From assembly GCA_028873825.1 (NCBI GenBank), contig JAPPNM010000064.1, positions 1-36,037 of the forward strand: a stretch of DNA of 36,037 nt. Reading direction: 5' to 3'. A program made the position numbers and the translations under genes. Under the pieces are notes generated by a model that made no database searches, was not told the DNA's origin, and saw only the letters and a list, made by a program, of their open reading frames with translations. Below are positions 1-7,945 of this stretch, piece after piece. Position 1 is the stretch's first letter. The number at the start of each line of letters is the position of its first letter. This DNA comes from Gemmatimonadota bacterium. Its GTDB lineage: Bacteria > Gemmatimonadota > Gemmatimonadetes > Longimicrobiales > Gaopeijiaceae.

Positions 1-53
1 CCAGCCCGGCGCCTCGCCGCTCTCGGTGCTCGGGCGGCTTTATCCACGGACTG
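1..53 (+). repeat. Right end of the ~246-bp inverted-repeat element
   Basis: The first 53 bases match the right terminus of the full element at 7686-7931 at about 51 of 53 positions and end in the same TTTATCCACGGACTG. The window edge cuts the match, so a longer copy may continue upstream. It ends about 80 bases before the chosen queG start and no Shine-Dalgarno sequence is visible between, so the element may contribute upstream signals; that is inference. Confidence 0.85.
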
Positions 54-131
54 CCCGGCGAAGGTCGCGCCATCTCCGCACCTCCTTGGATCGGCTTGCC
101 CTTCCGCGCCACCGCATCCTATCGTCACGAT

Positions 132-1220
132 ATGTTTCCCCTCGAAACCGACCGCGCCCTCGCCGAAGCCCGCGCCCTCGGTTTCGACATGGCCGGCGCG
201 GTCACCCGGGGGGAGAGCGAGCACATGCCCCACTTCCGGCGCTGGCTCGATTCGGGCCTCCATGGCCGCATGGACTACCTGTCCCGCCCGGACGCGGTGA
301 GACGCCGCGCCGATCTCGACCGCACGCTTCCGGGCTTCCGGTCCGCGCTGGTCGTCGCCCACTCTTACGCCGACGGCCGGCCCGCCGACCCGCCCGGCGA
401 CCCCTCCCGCGCCGTCATCGCGCGCTACGCCCGGGGACGCGACTACCACCGCGTCGTCGGCGACAAGCTGGACACCCTCGCCGAGCGCCTCGAAGACCTC
501 GCTGGCCGCCCCTTCCGGCGCCGCGCCTACGTCGACACGGGACCGATTCTGGAACGGGAGCTCGCCGTGCGCGCCGGCCTGGGCTGGTTCGGCAAGAACA
601 CCATGCTCATCCACCCGCGCCGGGGGTCGTACTTCTTTCTGGGCGTCCTGCTCACCGACCTGCCCCTGGAACCGTCCACGCCGTTCACCGAGGACCACTG
701 CGGAACCTGCCGGCGCTGCCTCGACGCCTGCCCCACCGGCGCCCTCCTCGGCTACGACCGGCACGGCGCCCCCGTCATGGACGCCACGCGCTGCATCTCG
801 TACCTCACCATCGAGCTCAAGGGCCCGATCCCCGCCTCGCTGCGCCCCATGATCGGCAACCGGGTGTACGGTTGCGACATCTGCCAGGAGGCGTGTCCCT
901 GGAACGACCGGTTCTCCGCGCCGTCCGCCGAGCCAGCCTATTCGCCCCGCGCCGAATTGGACAGCCCCTCCCTGGTCGGCCTCGCCGCGCGTCTGCTGGA
1001 GATGTCCGGCAAAGCCTTCCTGCGCGAGTACCGGGACTCGCCGGTGTCGCGGGCCCGCCGCAACGGGCTGCTCCGCAACGTCTGCGTCGCGCTGGGCAAC
1101 TGGGGGGCGCGGGCGGCCGTGCCGGTTCTCGAGCGAGCGGCCCGGGACCGTTCGCCGCTGGTCCGGGAGCACGCGGAGTGGGCCCTGGAAAGGATCGCCC
1201 AGCCGGCCGATTCCGGTTGA
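132..1220 (+). CDS. queG: Epoxyqueuosine reductase QueG
   Basis: Cytoplasmic cobalamin-dependent iron-sulfur enzyme that reduces epoxyqueuosine to queuosine in tRNA, the last step of queuosine synthesis. The 362-residue product has the family layout: the catalytic-acid segment DTGPILERELA (Asp about 135), then a double 4Fe-4S ferredoxin region with CxxCxxCxxxCP at about 190-200 and CDICQEACPWN at about 248-258, and a C-terminal HEAT-like stretch. The ATG at 132 is preferred to a TTG at 96 because the family begins close to the segment ETDRALAEARALGF. No clear Shine-Dalgarno precedes it. The gene stands alone, downstream of a repeat end at 1-53 and about 200 bases before a beta-barrel gene. 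The call is firm. Confidence 0.95.
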   Translation: MFPLETDRALAEARALGFDMAGAVTRGESEHMPHFRRWLDSGLHGRMDYLSRPDAVRRRADLDRTLPGFRSALVVAHSYADGRPADPPGDPSRAVIARYARGRDYHRVVGDKLDTLAERLEDLAGRPFRRRAYVDTGPILERELAVRAGLGWFGKNTMLIHPRRGSYFFLGVLLTDLPLEPSTPFTEDHCGTCRRCLDACPTGALLGYDRHGAPVMDATRCISYLTIELKGPIPASLRPMIGNRVYGCDICQEACPWNDRFSAPSAEPAYSPRAELDSPSLVGLAARLLEMSGKAFLREYRDSPVSRARRNGLLRNVCVALGNWGARAAVPVLERAARDRSPLVREHAEWALERIAQPADSG

Positions 1221-1422
1221 CACGTACGACTCGCGGCGCCTCGACGGGACGGCGTTCGTCTCTTGGATCGCCGACCGCTATGGTGGAACCCGGCCCCGCC
1301 CGATATGGTATCAGAGTCCGCGCTGGTCAACGGCCGGTTCGCGGCGGACGACGGAAGGTCGGCGAGCCCGAACCGGCCTTGACCGATATATCGAAATACA
1401 GGACACAAGGAGTAAGCTGGCA

Positions 1423-2160
1423 ATGTCGCAAGTCACAAGCATTTTCGCAAACAGAATCGTCCTCGCGGGCGCTCTGGCCCTCGGCGGCTTCGCCTTCGCC
1501 GAGCGTGGAACCGCTCAGGACGCGTTTGACAACCTCAGGGGCGAGGCCTTCGGATACCTCAACCTGGCCGTTCCGGTGGGCGAGTTCGGTAGCCATGTGG
1601 ACCTCGGGGGCGGCCTCGGTTTCGGCGGCGTGCTCTTCCTGGGAGAGAGCAGATTGGCGGGCCTGCGCGCGCAGGGGGGGTTCGTAATCTACGGAACCTC
1701 AACCGAGACACGCCCCTTGAGCAATACCGTGCGCGAGGTCCAAGTCGAGGTGCAAACGAACAACTCGATCTTCACCGGCGGGCTGGGACCCCAGGTCTAC
1801 CTGGGGACGGGACCGATCAGGCCGTACATCTACGGGACCGTCGGTTTCGCCTACTTCGTCACCTCGACGAGCGTCAGCGGCGAATCCGAAAGCGAGCCAA
1901 TCGCAACCTCGAAGAACTTCGACGACTTCCAGCTGTCCCTCACGGGCGGCGGCGGCCTCTCCGTCGAGATCCGCGGAGGACAGAATCCGATCTCGCTGGA
2001 TCTCTCCGCCTCCTACCAGCACAACGGCCTGACGGAGTACGGGGTCCGCGGCAATGACAATTTTCTCTGGACGAGAGGCGGCGACGTGCTGTACGACCCG
2101 ATCCTCAGCAACGCCAACCTCATGACCTACCGGGTCGGGGCGTCGGTCGGGCTGGGATGA
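1423..2160 (+). CDS. Outer-membrane beta-barrel protein
   Basis: The 245-residue product has a signal peptide (hydrophobic core VLAGALALGGFAFA, likely cleavage after about residue 31 near GTAQ). The mature part alternates short hydrophobic and polar stretches with many Gly and aromatic residues (for example GYLNLAVPVGEFG, RPYIYGTVGFAYFV) and ends in a strand-like YRVGASVGLG. This is the look of a small eight- to ten-stranded outer-membrane barrel. An AGGAG motif lies about 12 bases before the ATG. The next gene starts 7 bases after the stop, so the two may be co-transcribed. No substrate or specific family can be named. Confidence 0.75.
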   Translation: MSQVTSIFANRIVLAGALALGGFAFAERGTAQDAFDNLRGEAFGYLNLAVPVGEFGSHVDLGGGLGFGGVLFLGESRLAGLRAQGGFVIYGTSTETRPLSNTVREVQVEVQTNNSIFTGGLGPQVYLGTGPIRPYIYGTVGFAYFVTSTSVSGESESEPIATSKNFDDFQLSLTGGGGLSVEIRGGQNPISLDLSASYQHNGLTEYGVRGNDNFLWTRGGDVLYDPILSNANLMTYRVGASVGLG

Positions 2161-2167
2161 TCTACTA

Positions 2168-5100
2168 GTGCGGGCCGTGGAGCGCATTGTGGCCGCACCG
2201 GGCCGCATTCGTTTCTCCGGATCCGGGACGCGCCCGGCTGCGCCGCCCCGACGGTGGGCGTTTCCGACGCTGGCGGTTCTCGCGCTCGCCGCAGTAAGCG
2301 CTTCGGCCGGCGCCGCCCAGGAAAACGACGAAATACTGGCGCGCATGGAGTACGACCGGATGCGCCTCTATTCGGGGGGCGCCCGGAACCTCGCCGCCCT
2401 TCTCCAGCGGGCCTACGCCCTGAAGATGGCGATGCCGCCGAACGGGGCGGGGGCCGCGTTGCGCACCACAACCCGCTGGCGGGCGCTCGGGCCGGACCGG
2501 GTGAGGAGCGGGTCGTCGTGGACGGCCGGCCGCGTCTCCGCGGTCGCGATCCACCCGGAGGACAGCGACGTCATCTACGCGGGGGGCGCTCAGGGCGGAG
2601 TCTGGAAGTCCACCGACGCGGGCGCGAACTGGACCCCCCTGACCGACGAGGAGTGCTCGCTGGCCATGGGACACATCGCGATCGATCTGGAGGACCCCGA
2701 CATCATCTACGCGGGAACCGGCGAACAGCACTTCTCCGGCGACAGCTACTACGGCTGCGGCGTGCTGCGCACGCTCGACGGCGGCGAGACGTGGGAGCAG
2801 CTGGGAGCCGACGTCTTCGTCAGCAGGAACAGGGGCGGCGGGGCCCGCATCGCGCGGGTGGTCATCGACCGCGCGACCGCGGGCTCCAAGGACGAGACCG
2901 TCGTGCTGGCGGCGTCCACGTACGGGCTCTACCGCTCGACCGACAGCGGAGAGGACTGGAACCTGGTGCTCTCCGGCACCGCGACGGACGTGCTGGCGCA
3001 TCCGACCGCCGACTCGGTCTTCTACGCCGCGATCCACAGTACCGGAGTCTACAAGTCGACGGACACCGGCGAATCCTGGGAGGAGGCGTCCGAGGGCATG
3101 TCCTTCGACAACGCGCGGCGGATCAACCTGGCGATCGCGCCGTCGGATCCCGACGTGCTGTACGCGAGCTTCCAGACCGGGGATTCGGAGGGCTCGGGAC
3201 TGCGAATGTACCGCACCGAATACGGGGCGGAGGAATGGGAAAAGCTGGATGCCGAGGGCGCCAGCTGCCGCTTCCAGTGCTGGTACGACATGACCATCGC
3301 CGTGGACCCCGACGATCCGGATACGGTCCATTTCGGCGCCGTGGCCATGTACCGGTCAACCGACGGCGGGGAGACGTTCGCCCTGCACCACAACGGCATC
3401 TACGTCGACCAACACTACCTGGTCTTCGATACGGCGAGCGATCCCGACGCGCTGTACCTGGCGAACGACGGCGGCGTGTACCACACGACGAACGGAGGGG
3501 ACAGCTGGACCTCGCACGCTACCAACCTGGCGGTGGCTCAGTACTACCGCGGCATCGCCCTGCACCCCTCCGATCCCGGCGTGACGCTCGGGGGCACCCA
3601 GGACCAGGGCACGCAGCGGTCTTCGGCGGGGACCAGGGTGTGGCGGAAGATCCTTGGCGGGGACGGGGGATACACGGCGTTCGACGCGGAGGATCCCGCC
3701 ACCTGGTACGGCGAGGCGCAGTGGAGATGGGGCCCCGTAAGGAACGGCGTCCGGATCAACACGGGGATCGACCTCAGCGAACCGGGACTCTTCATCCCCC
3801 CGCTCGTCATGGATCCGATCGACTCCAGGCGGCTCTACTTCGGAGTCCAGAGCCTGTACCGGACCGACAACCGGGGCGACAGGTGGAATCGCATCTACCG
3901 GGCGCCGGACGGGAGGGTCGTCAGCGCCATCGGACTCACGCCTTCCGACGCGAACACGATCTACGCGGCCCTCACCCGCGGCCAAGTCGTCGTCACGCGC
4001 GACGGCGGCTCGACCTGGGACGGCCCGGGAACCGGGCTGCCCGACCGTTTCATCGGGGACGTCGCCGTCCACCCGGACAGGCCGGAAGAGGCCTACGCCG
4101 TGGCCGGGGGCTTCCTGACCGGGCACGTCTTCCACACGACCGACGGCGGCCGCAGCTGGCGCGACCGCACGGGAAACCTGCCCGACCACCCGGTGAACGC
4201 GATCATCTACGATCCGGCCGACCTGGTGGGCGTCTTCATCGGCACGGATCTGGGCGTGTTCCATTCGGCCGGCGGCGGCGGCGACTGGAGCCGGCTCGAC
4301 GACAATCTGCCGACGGTGGCGGTCTTCGACATAGCGACCCAACCGGGGACCAGCCGCCTGGTGGCGGCGACGCACGGGCGCGGCATGTTCGAGATTCCGG
4401 TCGATGTGCCGCTGACCCTTCGCACGCGGCCCGCGTCGCTCGCCGACACCGTATCGAAGGACGACTCGGCGGTCATCACGGGGGAGGTGATCGTGGCCCC
4501 GTCCGGAAAGAACGACCACGCCGCATCCTGGGAAGCCACGAGCGACGCGTCCTGGCTTACTCTGGCCGACGCCGCCGGAGAGGGGCGGGGGCGCTTCCGG
4601 TTCGAGCTGTCGGCCGAGGAGCTGAAGGCCGGGGACCATACGACGAGTATCGAGGTGGCCCTCTCCGGCATTGCCGATCCGCTCGAGATCCCGGTGTTCT
4701 TTTCGGTGTATGATCCGCTGACCTTGCCGCCGCTCCGCCACACCCTCGGCTACGGCGTGTCCGCCTGGTCCGCGACCGCGGTCGATTCCCTGCCTGCGGG
4801 ACTTGCCGGCACCGGCGCCGACACCGCCGTCTGGACCGCAACCGCCGCGGGATCGAACTGGATTACGATCGAACGGGCCAGCGGAGGCGCGGACGAACAT
4901 GTGGCGTGGAGCCGGTCGTCCGAGTCGCTGGCTCCGGGCGACTACGAGGACACGATAACGATCGTCGTCGAGGGGAACCCGGACGTTACGGGTTTGATCG
5001 TGGACCGCTTCGAAGTGGCCGGGCCGATGAGCGTGGAGGACGTGGCTCTCGACTACCTGGGAGCGGACCGCCTCACGCCGCGGCAGGTGAGGTTCCTCAT

Positions 5101-5218
5101 TTGGTTCGGCAACGACGACGAGCTGTTCGACATCGGGGACGTGCTCAGATGGTTCGACCACTGCAAGGCCCACCCCGCGGACTGCCGGGGGTCCGGGGGG
5201 ATCAACCGGGATTCCTAG
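2168..5218 (+). CDS. Secreted sortilin/BNR-type beta-propeller protein with BACON-like and dockerin-like C-terminus
   Basis: A 1016-residue secreted protein. The start is GTG at 2168; the signal core (AFPTLAVLALAAVSASAGAAQ) ends near residue 50, so a start slightly downstream is also possible. About residues 90-740 hold repeated Asp-box/BNR motifs such as KSTDAGANW, RTLDGGETW, RSTDSGEDW and HTTDGGRSW, as in VPS10/sortilin-like and sialidase-like propellers. Two modules at about 750-930 contain the W-x-A-T-S-D-A-S-W pattern of BACON-type Ig-like domains. The last 60 residues (LTPRQVRFLIWFGNDDE followed by DIGDVLRWF) resemble a half dockerin calcium loop. No catalytic residues are evident, so binding or adhesion is likelier than catalysis. 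It follows the beta-barrel gene by 7 bases and overlaps the 3' end of the convergent propeller gene by 17 bases. Confidence 0.8.
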   Translation: MRAVERIVAAPGRIRFSGSGTRPAAPPRRWAFPTLAVLALAAVSASAGAAQENDEILARMEYDRMRLYSGGARNLAALLQRAYALKMAMPPNGAGAALRTTTRWRALGPDRVRSGSSWTAGRVSAVAIHPEDSDVIYAGGAQGGVWKSTDAGANWTPLTDEECSLAMGHIAIDLEDPDIIYAGTGEQHFSGDSYYGCGVLRTLDGGETWEQLGADVFVSRNRGGGARIARVVIDRATAGSKDETVVLAASTYGLYRSTDSGEDWNLVLSGTATDVLAHPTADSVFYAAIHSTGVYKSTDTGESWEEASEGMSFDNARRINLAIAPSDPDVLYASFQTGDSEGSGLRMYRTEYGAEEWEKLDAEGASCRFQCWYDMTIAVDPDDPDTVHFGAVAMYRSTDGGETFALHHNGIYVDQHYLVFDTASDPDALYLANDGGVYHTTNGGDSWTSHATNLAVAQYYRGIALHPSDPGVTLGGTQDQGTQRSSAGTRVWRKILGGDGGYTAFDAEDPATWYGEAQWRWGPVRNGVRINTGIDLSEPGLFIPPLVMDPIDSRRLYFGVQSLYRTDNRGDRWNRIYRAPDGRVVSAIGLTPSDANTIYAALTRGQVVVTRDGGSTWDGPGTGLPDRFIGDVAVHPDRPEEAYAVAGGFLTGHVFHTTDGGRSWRDRTGNLPDHPVNAIIYDPADLVGVFIGTDLGVFHSAGGGGDWSRLDDNLPTVAVFDIATQPGTSRLVAATHGRGMFEIPVDVPLTLRTRPASLADTVSKDDSAVITGEVIVAPSGKNDHAASWEATSDASWLTLADAAGEGRGRFRFELSAEELKAGDHTTSIEVALSGIADPLEIPVFFSVYDPLTLPPLRHTLGYGVSAWSATAVDSLPAGLAGTGADTAVWTATAAGSNWITIERASGGADEHVAWSRSSESLAPGDYEDTITIVVEGNPDVTGLIVDRFEVAGPMSVEDVALDYLGADRLTPRQVRFLIWFGNDDELFDIGDVLRWFDHCKAHPADCRGSGGINRDS

Positions 5219-6422
5219 TCAGTTGGTACGTCACGACCCGTTCCACTCCCACGTCGTCGCGGTGCAGGGCGAGCAGGTAGGCGGCCCCGAATTCGAGCGG
5301 CGTCAATTCCGTACCGGGACGGAAGTGGCAGTGGAAATCGCCGTTCGCCCGGAAGGCCATCCAGGACGGTTCCCGACCGGGCCTCGCGTAGCGCTTCAGC
5401 CACAAGCGCCCGTCACGCCCTATCATGAGATCCGAAGCGGTCGGAAAAGCGTCGGCAACGGGTCGATCGTCGCTGACGGCAGCGTCGTGCCCCGCGCTCC
5501 AGCCGGGGCTTCCGGGACCGCCGTGCCGGGCGACGTAGTCCTCGCGAGCCGCCCGCACCTGTGCGCCGGTCACCTCTCGGTCCGGATCCGACCAACGTAT
5601 GATGCGGCGCAGCCGGAACGTTCCGTCCAAGATCCGAACTTCCGGTTCGCGCGCGGTGGTCATCGCGACGGTGGACGAGCGGGCGGCCACCAGCGAAGAC
5701 GCCTCGAAAAGCGGCTCGACGAAACCGGCGAATCCCGGCAGCGAACCGAGACGCTTTCCCGGCAGGGTCGCCAGCGTGTCCAGAACGCCGCCGTCGGGGC
5801 CGTGGGCGATCACCAGGTATTTCAACGGAGTGGCGAAATCGCCACCCGTTCCGCCGGTCGCCTGCGTCACGTTCACGGAGGAGCCGCCGTCCAGCACGCC
5901 GCCAGGAGGGACGAGGGTGTGCAGGGAAAAGTCCTCCGGAGCCACGGAGCGGACGAATGCCCCGTCCGCAGAGAAGATGTTGAAGCGCCAAGGCGGATAG
6001 TCGCCCACCCAGAGGGTGTCGCCCGGCAGGACCCATAGGAGCCAGGGGCTGGCGAATTCGCCGGGTCCTTCGCCGCGACCGCCCATGGAAACGAGGTGCG
6101 CACCGGTCTCGGCGAACACACGGACTTCCCGGCTGGAGCCGTCCACTACCGCGACGGAGCCGTCGGAGAGGCGGGCGGCGGCACGCACCCGAAAGAACGT
6201 GCGGGAAGCGTCGCCTTCGCGGGCGCCGATAGAAAGGACCGGCTCGTCGCCAACTGCGCAGCGAGCCTCCGCGGTCCACGGATCGCTCGTGGCGATTTGG
6301 ATGCCGGCGCTGTCGGCGGCCACAGTCGAGGAGCGGCCGGCGGGCGTGCCGTCGCCGCACGCCGCAACGGCGACGATTCCAATGCCCATGGCGCCGCGGA
6401 CGGAGTTGGGGAACGGGTTCAT
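5202..6422 (-). CDS. Six-bladed beta-propeller lipoprotein
   Basis: A 406-residue lipoprotein. The signal peptide ends in a lipobox, VAVAAC, with the acceptor Cys near residue 22. The body carries NHL/six-bladed propeller repeats of the type LSDGSVAVVDGSSREVRVF, with the hallmark GGRGEGPGEF between blades 1 and 2 and a late blade MIGRDGRLWLKRY. Such proteins are common secreted lipoproteins of Gemmatimonadota and Bacteroidota; their ligands are unknown. A TAGGAG sequence lies about 11 bases before the ATG. The 3' end overlaps the sortilin-like gene tail to tail. A second protein of this type is at 34631-35953. Confidence 0.8.
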   Translation of the reverse strand: MNPFPNSVRGAMGIGIVAVAACGDGTPAGRSSTVAADSAGIQIATSDPWTAEARCAVGDEPVLSIGAREGDASRTFFRVRAAARLSDGSVAVVDGSSREVRVFAETGAHLVSMGGRGEGPGEFASPWLLWVLPGDTLWVGDYPPWRFNIFSADGAFVRSVAPEDFSLHTLVPPGGVLDGGSSVNVTQATGGTGGDFATPLKYLVIAHGPDGGVLDTLATLPGKRLGSLPGFAGFVEPLFEASSLVAARSSTVAMTTAREPEVRILDGTFRLRRIIRWSDPDREVTGAQVRAAREDYVARHGGPGSPGWSAGHDAAVSDDRPVADAFPTASDLMIGRDGRLWLKRYARPGREPSWMAFRANGDFHCHFRPGTELTPLEFGAAYLLALHRDDVGVERVVTYQLTRNPG

Positions 6423-6504
6423 TCTTGTTGCGACTCCTACAGCGATTGGGTGAAGCGAATGAAGCGTTGCGTTTCGTGAGCCGTCCGGCGGATGGAGCGG
6501 ACTG

Positions 6505-7422
6505 CTACGCCAGCCCTCGATCCGCCAGGAAATCGCGCATCGCCCGAACGCACTCCGCCGGCTTCTCCAGCTGCAGAAAGTGCGTCGTCTCCGGTATGAA
6601 GTCGTACTCGACCGTCCGAATGTGACTTAGGTCGAATGTGGGCAGATACGCGTAGGGAAGCGTCGGGTCGGACCCGACCACCTTCGTCGGACAGGGGAGA
6701 CTGCCGAAGTCGACCAGGAAGGCGTAGGTCCTCACGTAGGCGATGATCTGCGCCTCGTATTCCCGCGGACACCGCAGCTCGTAGCCCTCGTCGCCGGAGG
6801 ACTCCCTCAGGATGGTCCTGGCCATGAGGTCCGAAGCCCCGGGCACCGCCCTGACCAGCAGCGGCAGATAGCTCAGGAGGTCGGTGAAGTGCTGCCTCTT
6901 CCGAAATCGATGCGCGCGCCGCAGCGTGATACCGGCGGACATTTCGGCCAGCGCGTCGTAGTCCGGGTCGCCCGGGCCGGGCCTGAAGAGCGGGGGATCG
7001 AAGAGGACCCACGCCGAAAGCGTGCCGGTTCGACCCGCCGACAGCATGGGCGAGAGAAGCGTCGTCAGCGCCGAGAGGGAATGGAACACTCCGACCGTCG
7101 GCCGGTCGCCGTACCGCCGGGCCACCGCGTCGATGACCTGCTCCTGGTCCCGGACCAGGTTGGGCACATTGTGCTCCTCGCGCGGGCCGACGTCGTTCCA
7201 CCCGTGATTCCTCAGGTCGTACACCAGCAGGTCGAACTCGCGCGTAAGCAGCGACCAGAAGGGGTAGTACAGGTCGATAGCGAGTCCGTTGCCGTGGCAG
7301 AGCAGGAGCCGCGGTCCCTCGGGGCAACCGTGCCTGCGAACGACCGTTACGCTACCGTCGTCGTGGCGAACCTCGCACGCCGACAGCGGTTCGGGCACTT
7401 CCCAAGCGGCTTCCGAAGTCAT
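6505..7422 (-). CDS. Alpha/beta-hydrolase fold protein
   Basis: About 305 residues from the ATG at 7422. The oxyanion segment LLCHGNGLAID, the strand LLVYDLRNHGWND, the nucleophile elbow VGVFHSLSA and the late histidine in IPETTHFLQLEKP are in the usual order for an alpha/beta hydrolase; KVVGSDPTLPYAY may carry the acid. The elbow reads H-S-L-S-A where the family usually has GxSxG, so both glycines are replaced, and activity is uncertain. An upstream in-frame ATG at 7524 would add a 34-residue Arg-rich extension that looks non-functional, although an AAGGA stands before it. The 82 bases between this gene and the propeller gene downstream hold nothing evident. Substrate unknown. Confidence 0.75.
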   Translation of the reverse strand: MTSEAAWEVPEPLSACEVRHDDGSVTVVRRHGCPEGPRLLLCHGNGLAIDLYYPFWSLLTREFDLLVYDLRNHGWNDVGPREEHNVPNLVRDQEQVIDAVARRYGDRPTVGVFHSLSALTTLLSPMLSAGRTGTLSAWVLFDPPLFRPGPGDPDYDALAEMSAGITLRRAHRFRKRQHFTDLLSYLPLLVRAVPGASDLMARTILRESSGDEGYELRCPREYEAQIIAYVRTYAFLVDFGSLPCPTKVVGSDPTLPYAYLPTFDLSHIRTVEYDFIPETTHFLQLEKPAECVRAMRDFLADRGLA

Positions 7423-7685
7423 CGGTGAGCGCCTTCGGTCATTCTCCGGGCCCGCGCCAGCCTCGCGGCCGCGCCCCGGGCGTTCGGCCGCAAGCGCTCT
7501 CACGCGGCTTTCGGTTGCGGTCATCGGTGCCGGTCCTTCGCGGTCGGGCAGGGTTCGCTGCGGGGCTGGCCGGACGCATAGTGTACCGCCCGCCCGCCCT
7601 TGTCAAGCGGCTGTCCCAAGGCGAAATCGGCGCTACATTGCGGGATCCGCAGCTCGCCGAGCGGCGGCCGCGGCCCGAGCCCAAG

Positions 7686-7931
7686 CAGTCCGTGGACAAA
7701 ATCCCCCCGGCATTCGAGCGGCGACGCATCCGCGCTGGCCGCTTCGCCTCCACCTGTCCACGCTGTAAAGCTTACTTTACACTATGTAATGCCTGCTATA
7801 CATATTACCACTCCGAGGCTGCGCTCTGCGTTGCTCCTCGGGCGAATAGCGCTGCTATTCTCCCTTCGTCGCGCCTTGCCAGCCCGGCGCCTCGCCGCTC
7901 TCGGTGCTCGCGGGGCTTTATCCACGGACTG
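7686..7931 (+). mobile_element. Full copy 1 of a ~246-bp MITE-like inverted-repeat element
   Basis: The element opens with CAGTCCGTGGACAAA and closes with TTTATCCACGGACTG, inverted repeats of each other apart from one base and extending inward into CCCC/GGGG. It aligns end to end with the copy at 33523-33767: the right 117 bases differ at about 8 positions, while an AT-rich core of about 60 bases is diverged. Inside are a palindrome TGTAAAG-N4-CTTTACA (7764-7781) and a hairpin GAATAGC-gct-GCTATTC (7844-7860). Flanks are CAAG and CTAA, so the target duplication is imperfect here. It occupies most of the 523-base gene-free gap 7423-7945; 7423-7685 shows nothing else. There is no transposase, so it would be non-autonomous. 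Confidence 0.85.
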
Positions 7932-7945
7932 CTAATAGACCGAGC

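Noticed and set aside
26-1687. A 553-codon plus-strand frame overlapping queG
   Set aside because: Arg/Pro-rich shadow of the clear queG frame, with no recognisable domain.
2158-2195. Possible further element end at the sortilin-like gene start (CTAG followed by CCGTGGA)
   Set aside because: Only short stretches match and the spacing differs from the true termini; chance similarity cannot be excluded.
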